The position numbers were made by a program, and so were the translations under genes. A stretch of DNA of 26,330 bases, taken from positions 1-26,330 of the IMG/VR virus record IMGVR_UViG_3300025853_000553; one strand, given 5' to 3'. This DNA is from a virus. Numbering within the stretch: position 1 is the first letter of the stretch; each line of letters starts with the position of its first letter. The notes beneath the pieces were generated by a model, which searched no databases, was not told the origin of the DNA, and saw nothing but the letters and a program-made list of their open reading frames with translations. Positions 22,929-26,330 of the stretch are shown piece after piece.

Positions 22929-22983
22929 TTATATTTCTCCTTTAACGTCATTTGCGAAGCTGACGAGTTACGCAATTGTTTTT

Positions 22984-23012
22984 ATAATACAAGATAAGTT
23001 AGATATATACAA
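22984..23012 (-). promoter_or_regulatory. Candidate promoter upstream of scaffold and capsid genes
   Basis: On the minus strand TATTAT (22989-22984; five of six matches to TATAAT) lies 17 bases after TTGTAT (23012-23007; three of six matches to TTGACA). It sits in an 87-base spacer between the small basic gene and the scaffold gene. Downstream of the -10 are two overlapping small inverted repeats: TTGCG with CGCAA, and CGTCA with TGACG. They could form alternative leader hairpins. The -35 match is weak. Confidence 0.4.
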
Positions 23013-23015
23013 TAG

Positions 23016-23132
23016 CTATCCAAAGAAAATCTTAGGTTTATTGCGTTTATTTAACCTTTTCTTGTGTCTTCCCGGCCTACGCTTCTTAGGTTTGCCATAA
23101 GAAGCTACCGCCAATGTATATGTTTTTGCCAT
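23016..23132 (-). CDS. 38-residue highly basic protein
   Basis: I read this short gene directly. The ATG at 23132 overlaps the stop of the GroES-like gene by one base, and a TAG closes it at 23018-23016. The product MAKTYTLAVASYGKPKKRRP continues GRHKKRLNKRNKPKIFFG, with over a third of its residues Lys, Arg or His. The central 'KKRxPGRHKKxxNK' resembles short basic phage peptides that I recall near portal and terminase genes in marine phages ('PGRHAKTKTSK'-like), without known role. The translational coupling and lack of another feature in this stretch support it as a real gene. It may bind DNA or RNA, or interact with the acidic scaffold whose gene follows. This is inference. Confidence 0.68.
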   Translation of the reverse strand: MAKTYTLAVASYGKPKKRRPGRHKKRLNKRNKPKIFFG

Positions 23133-23548
23133 TAGTGTGACAAATTATAGGTTGGGTCTAGTTCTTTTGGATCTTCAACAACCATAGAAATCTGGTCATC
23201 AAACAAAAGAATAAGACGAATACCTTTATAAAAGAACTTATGACCAGTATGTTTACCATAACATACATAATCTCCTTCGGAACACCATGCCCCATTGGGA
23301 AACTTGCTTGTATCTTGATAAGCACAGTCACCAACTTTAAGAACTTTACCTACCGTTGTAAGATAAGCAATGTCATTCTTTGTTGAATCAGGTAGAATAA
23401 TACCACCTTTAGTTTGTTCTTTTACAGAAACAGGACGTACCAAAATGTGGTAGCCCGGAATGTGTGGCAACACGGATGGATCTGGTGCATCACCTGCTGT
23501 AATCCATTCGTCATTCTTAATTGAATTGCCCATTGATACTGCTTGCAT
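23132..23548 (-). CDS. groES-like: GroES-like co-chaperonin (Cpn10 family)
   Basis: The 138-residue product carries a GroES/Cpn10 fold from about residue 30. IPGYHILVRPVSVKEQ is the first strand, followed by the mobile loop TKGGIILPDSTKN at residues 46-58 with its GroEL-contacting Ile-Ile-Leu. AYLTTVGKVLKVGDCAYQD, EGDYVCYGKHTGHKFFYKG and IRLILLFDDQISMVV then match the remaining core strands. An N-terminal extension of about 30 residues and a C-terminal PKELDPTYNLSH go beyond the roughly 95-residue bacterial GroES. It would cap host GroEL and help fold capsid or other virion proteins, as T4 gp31 does. The start has GAGGAGTAAAA upstream; Met6 is an alternative start. Its position between portal and scaffold genes supports a head-assembly role. 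Confidence 0.9.
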   Translation of the reverse strand: MQAVSMGNSIKNDEWITAGDAPDPSVLPHIPGYHILVRPVSVKEQTKGGIILPDSTKNDIAYLTTVGKVLKVGDCAYQDTSKFPNGAWCSEGDYVCYGKHTGHKFFYKGIRLILLFDDQISMVVEDPKELDPTYNLSH

Positions 23549-23550
23549 TT

Positions 23551-23742
23551 TTACTCCTCATCGTCTTCATATATCATTGTGTTTACTATATGCTTGATTT
23601 CTTCTCTGGCCCATTCTATGCCAGCGATTCTACCAACTGCATTTGTATACGAATGATAATCTGAAGCTGATCCAGATGCAAGCGAATTTTTTAAAGACTG
23701 CATTTCTTTTTGCAGTACACGATCTATTTCTTCCCAAAGCAT
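23551..23742 (-). CDS. Small acidic helical protein
   Basis: The 63-residue product begins MLWEEIDRVLQKEMQSLKNS, continues SGSASDYHSYTNAVGRIAG and IEWAREEIKHIVNTM, and ends IYEDDEE. It appears to be two amphipathic helices with a short linker and an acidic tail. Proteins of this size with 'Y....G.I.G...A...I' are frequent near portal genes of environmental phages, with no assigned function. Its ATG follows the preceding TAA directly (TAAATG). The GroES-like gene begins two bases after its stop, and the acidic-tail codons also provide the GAGGAG ribosome site for that gene. It may be a portal- or packaging-associated assembly factor, which is unproven. Confidence 0.75.
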   Translation of the reverse strand: MLWEEIDRVLQKEMQSLKNSLASGSASDYHSYTNAVGRIAGIEWAREEIKHIVNTMIYEDDEE

Positions 23743-24714
23743 TTAAATAGCCTTTGGCTCATAGTTATATGGATTACGTTCTATGCTACCACCTGATTTA
23801 AATTTTTCAATTTGGCCTACACCTTTAGAAAAAGAAGGTACAGCATCTACTTCAATATAATCATATAAAGGATGTGTTCTGCTTCCTACTTTAATTTCTG
23901 CTACTATATTTCCTAGTCTAATATCTCCAACAGTTGCAGGACGTAAATTAGGTTGTTGTACTTCTTCTTTAATTTCACCAGATTTTAATTTTCTATTAAC
24001 TTTGTCTGTCATTTTTTTCATATTCACAGGACCAACAAATTGTGTATCTAAAGTATAATAGTGTTGTCCTCTTACTGGCTGAACAGCAACAATAGGGTGG
24101 TCTAGTAATCTTTTTTCATTATTTACCATAACAAAAAATCTACCCGGTTGTAAAAGATTAGTATTTATTTCTTTTCCTGTAGAACCAGTATTTTGTTTAT
24201 AATTTTTTTTCATATCTTCAATGCTTAAATTTTCAGAAAGTGTGTTAGCCCTAGCTACAGTTTTATTTTGTGTTGGAGTATTAGGTAATCTTTCACTACT
24301 TTTTTTAAACGAAGTGCGAGGACTAATAAAAAGATTTTCAAAAGTTTCATTAGATACATCAGTAGGTTTACCTTTACCCATCATAATGTAATTACCAAAA
24401 TCTAAATCAAGTTCTATCCCTGCTTTAGATAAACTTTCTGACATTTCTTTTTTATAGTCACGTTTTGTAGGATCAAAAAATCTACCGGGGGCTGGCATAA
24501 TAGAAGCAGCTTCAGGAAACTTTTCTGTATCCATTGCTCGTTTCATGCGTGGAGAAAGTGATTCTTCCACACTTTCTTCCATACGCATAATAGGTTCATT
24601 TTCAGGAACAAACTTCTTTGCTGAACCACGTCCAGTAGTTTTAATTGGTGTGGCAAACTCTTTTAGTCCAGACCTTGCCGCAAGCTTTAATACTTGTTGT
24701 AAACCGCCAGCCAT
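23743..24714 (-). CDS. Head-region protein of unknown function with GGSI C-terminal tail
   Basis: The 323-residue product is mixed-charge. It contains MRMEESVEESLSPRMKRAMD, then FPEAASIMPAPGRFFDPTKR, IELDLDFGNYIMMGKGKPTD and LLQPGRFFVMVNNEKRLLDH, followed by VQPVRGQHYYTLDTQFVGPV. The C-terminus is VGQIEKFKSGGSIERNPYNY followed by EPKAI. I do not recognise a named domain. The GGSIERNPYNY end is a tail I recall on several unrelated environmental phage proteins, and it is the same type of motif that occurs in the basic cassette and the ejection protein of this window. The gene lies directly between the portal gene (three-base gap) and a small acidic gene, suggesting a portal- or head-associated virion protein. 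Confidence 0.78.
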   Translation of the reverse strand: MAGGLQQVLKLAARSGLKEFATPIKTTGRGSAKKFVPENEPIMRMEESVEESLSPRMKRAMDTEKFPEAASIMPAPGRFFDPTKRDYKKEMSESLSKAGIELDLDFGNYIMMGKGKPTDVSNETFENLFISPRTSFKKSSERLPNTPTQNKTVARANTLSENLSIEDMKKNYKQNTGSTGKEINTNLLQPGRFFVMVNNEKRLLDHPIVAVQPVRGQHYYTLDTQFVGPVNMKKMTDKVNRKLKSGEIKEEVQQPNLRPATVGDIRLGNIVAEIKVGSRTHPLYDYIEVDAVPSFSKGVGQIEKFKSGGSIERNPYNYEPKAI

Positions 24715-24717
24715 AAT

Positions 24718-26330
24718 CTATGCCTTTCCCTTTTTAGCATCTGCTAGTAACTTGGTAATCATGTCTGCCGCTTTAAGCGTTTCGGAGTTTTTGATGTTGT
24801 CTTCTTGTTTGATAAGGTCTGCGAGGATTTCGACAGCCTTGATAGCCGTTTTTGTATTTCGATCTTTCTCTTTTTCATCAGACTTCAGAGTATTCTCTGC
24901 TCCCACTTTATAAGCATCAAGCGCAATCTTCTGTTCTTTTAGATCAAGGTCACGGTTCTTCAACGCACCTTCAGAAGCTTCTTTTGCAAGTTGCGCCTGA
25001 ATCTTTTGTTTTTCAATTTCAAGACGTTGTGCTTCAATAGCAACCATTTGTTGTTCTGGACCACCTCCTTGTTGTGCTGCAGCCATGTTAGCTTGCATGA
25101 CTTGTTGTGCAGCAGCAGCCATTACTTGTTCGATTACTTGTGGATTCTGTGCATTAGGATCACCTTGCGGTGCTTCTGCCATCATTTGACGTGTTAGACC
25201 ATTAACTTGCTCCTCATACTTCATTACAATATGTTCTTGAATATTTGCTTGCAATACAGGTGCAATACGTTGCATCATAGGATTACCACCATTAGCAGGA
25301 TCTTGTAAGAACATTGTCTTAACTTGAATATGTGCATCATGGTTTTGTCCAGCAAATGCTTTAATAGGCAAGCCTTTAGTTGCAGCTTCAATATCCGTAA
25401 CAGGATCAAGAGGCTGTGGTTCAGGCTTCTTAGGTAGAATGCGATCTAGATTAGGAATATTAGCCGCATTCAACAAAGTACGGTTTAGTTCTTCCATATT
25501 AAACATTCCCGGTGGGGCTGTCTGTGCCATTTGTACAGCCATCTGCGTCATCATAAGTCGGTGTGCAGAAGAAGGAATGTTTGGATCTGATACAGGCAAG
25601 ACATCTACACGACCATCAAAGTCGTATTTGAAAATCTTTTCTGTAACACCGGGGACATCGTAGGGGTATTCGTCTGGCAAACTTTCGTAATCGATACGTG
25701 CCAAAATTTTAAATTCATCTTTTTGTGACTTGTGCAAACGCTTATGGATAGCACTAAAGAACTTACTAGAAGCTTCAAGCAGTGCCATGGTTGTACCTAC
25801 AGGCCCATAGTTAGAACCTTCACTGATTACTTGCTCAGTGGTATCTGCAAACTTTTGTCCTGCTGCCGCTACAAACTGTAGCATCTGGAACAAAGTTCCT
25901 GATGGTTCTTTATATGGTAGTGGTACAATAGACTTTGTAAGATCCATACCAGTTGCTTCAACTTCTTTAAACTCGCCGGGAGCAACAGGATCATTATCAC
26001 CTACAATACGTACACCTTTTGCCTTAAAGCCACCGGGCAAGTTAGCAAACTGACCAGCATCGATAAGGTTACGCATAGCTGCCGTAGCAGACATAGTAAG
26101 GTTACCAAGGAAGTGAATAAGACCAAGACCATAGAACCCAAAGCCCGGTACAAAACGATAATGAGTAAAGAACATTTTCTTTTGTTTTGTTTCGTCTTCT
26201 GGGTCCCAGTTGCGGCGAATAGAAAGAACTTGACGTGAACTTTCTTCAATAGTTACAATGTAAGGACAAGCCACACCTTCTTCTTCAATGTCCAGATAGC
26301 AATGCTGTTCAAGAAGAACATATTGCATAT
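24718..26330 (-). CDS. Portal protein, P22 gp1-like (5' end beyond window)
   Basis: At least 536 residues of the C-terminal portion are present; the frame probably continues past the edge, so the Met at 26328 is likely internal. The visible part has SIRRNWDPEDETKQKKMFFT, PGFGFYGLGLIHFLGNLTMS, RNLIDAGQFANLPGGFKAKG and EGSNYGPVGTTMALLEASSK, then SKFFSAIHKRLHKSQKDEF, all typical of the P22-type portal wing and stem regions. The last 150 residues are Gln/Ala-rich and then a long charged helix (IEAQRLEIEKQKIQAQLAKE), comparable to the helical barrel of P22 gp1. The portal forms the dodecameric DNA channel, binds terminase and connects to the adaptor and gp4-like rings. The P22-type family agrees with the gp4- and gp10-like genes. 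Terminase genes are not in the window. Confidence 0.9.
   Translation of the reverse strand, partial: MQYVLLEQHCYLDIEEEGVACPYIVTIEESSRQVLSIRRNWDPEDETKQKKMFFTHYRFVPGFGFYGLGLIHFLGNLTMSATAAMRNLIDAGQFANLPGGFKAKGVRIVGDNDPVAPGEFKEVEATGMDLTKSIVPLPYKEPSGTLFQMLQFVAAAGQKFADTTEQVISEGSNYGPVGTTMALLEASSKFFSAIHKRLHKSQKDEFKILARIDYESLPDEYPYDVPGVTEKIFKYDFDGRVDVLPVSDPNIPSSAHRLMMTQMAVQMAQTAPPGMFNMEELNRTLLNAANIPNLDRILPKKPEPQPLDPVTDIEAATKGLPIKAFAGQNHDAHIQVKTMFLQDPANGGNPMMQRIAPVLQANIQEHIVMKYEEQVNGLTRQMMAEAPQGDPNAQNPQVIEQVMAAAAQQVMQANMAAAQQGGGPEQQMVAIEAQRLEIEKQKIQAQLAKEASEGALKNRDLDLKEQKIALDAYKVGAENTLKSDEKEKDRNTKTAIKAVEILADLIKQEDNIKNSETLKAADMITKLLADAKKGKA

Noticed and set aside
22580-22945. A 121-codon plus-strand frame rich in Leu/Phe/Gln opposite the scaffold gene
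   Set aside because: It is the antisense reading of Glu/Lys/Gln-rich coiled-coil codons, which produces hydrophobic pseudo-membrane sequence.
1-26330. tRNA genes, integrase or repressor, terminase, DNA replication genes
   Set aside because: I found no sequence resembling these by eye; terminase is probably just beyond the right edge before the portal gene, and replication genes lie elsewhere in the genome.

Overview
The window is about 26 kb of an AT-rich tailed-phage genome. It covers the structural half of a short-tailed (podovirus-like) phage, and every gene I can support lies on the minus strand, so the biological order runs from high to low coordinates. Protein styles (P22-like portal and tail machine, LamG-bearing fibres, small lysine-rich proteins ending in GG motifs, a phage GroES) resemble environmental, especially marine, phages. 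This is an inference from recalled families, not a database search. I see no tail tube, sheath, baseplate or tape-measure gene, which fits a short tail. I also see no integrase, repressor, tRNA or CRISPR array.

Head module (26330 to 19825): truncated P22-type portal, a GG-tailed protein of unknown function, a small acidic protein, a GroES-like co-chaperonin, a 38-residue basic protein, a coiled-coil scaffold candidate, an unknown conserved protein, a putative decoration protein and the major capsid protein. A strong intrinsic terminator follows the capsid gene, and a promoter-like sequence overlaps it, so head and tail transcription appear separable.

Connector module with an inserted basic cassette (19706 to 12625): a small virion-type protein and a head-tail adaptor are followed by about 5.2 kb encoding mostly lysine/arginine-rich proteins (two of 425 residues, several of 50-140) plus a tail-anchored membrane protein. 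Several share C-terminal tails built on GG[SKR][IV] and RGxGKA. After the cassette come a P22 gp4-like connector and a zinc-ribbon-like protein.

Tail, receptor-binding and ejection module (12625 to 1): an 854-residue fibre, a 1329-residue fibre with a duplicated LamG plus SPRY-like module, a fibre-assembly-like protein, a small membrane/coiled-coil protein, a third fibre-like protein behind a promoter candidate, a P22 gp10-like nozzle protein, two small proteins and two probable internal virion/DNA-ejection proteins, the last cut by the window edge.

Thirteen gene junctions use the one-base TAATG stop-start overlap, which points to pervasive translational coupling. The most intriguing feature is the family of basic proteins with common C-terminal GG tails. 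Related motifs also occur in the head-region unknown and in the predicted ejection protein, so they could be virion-targeting or processing tags. That role is hypothetical.
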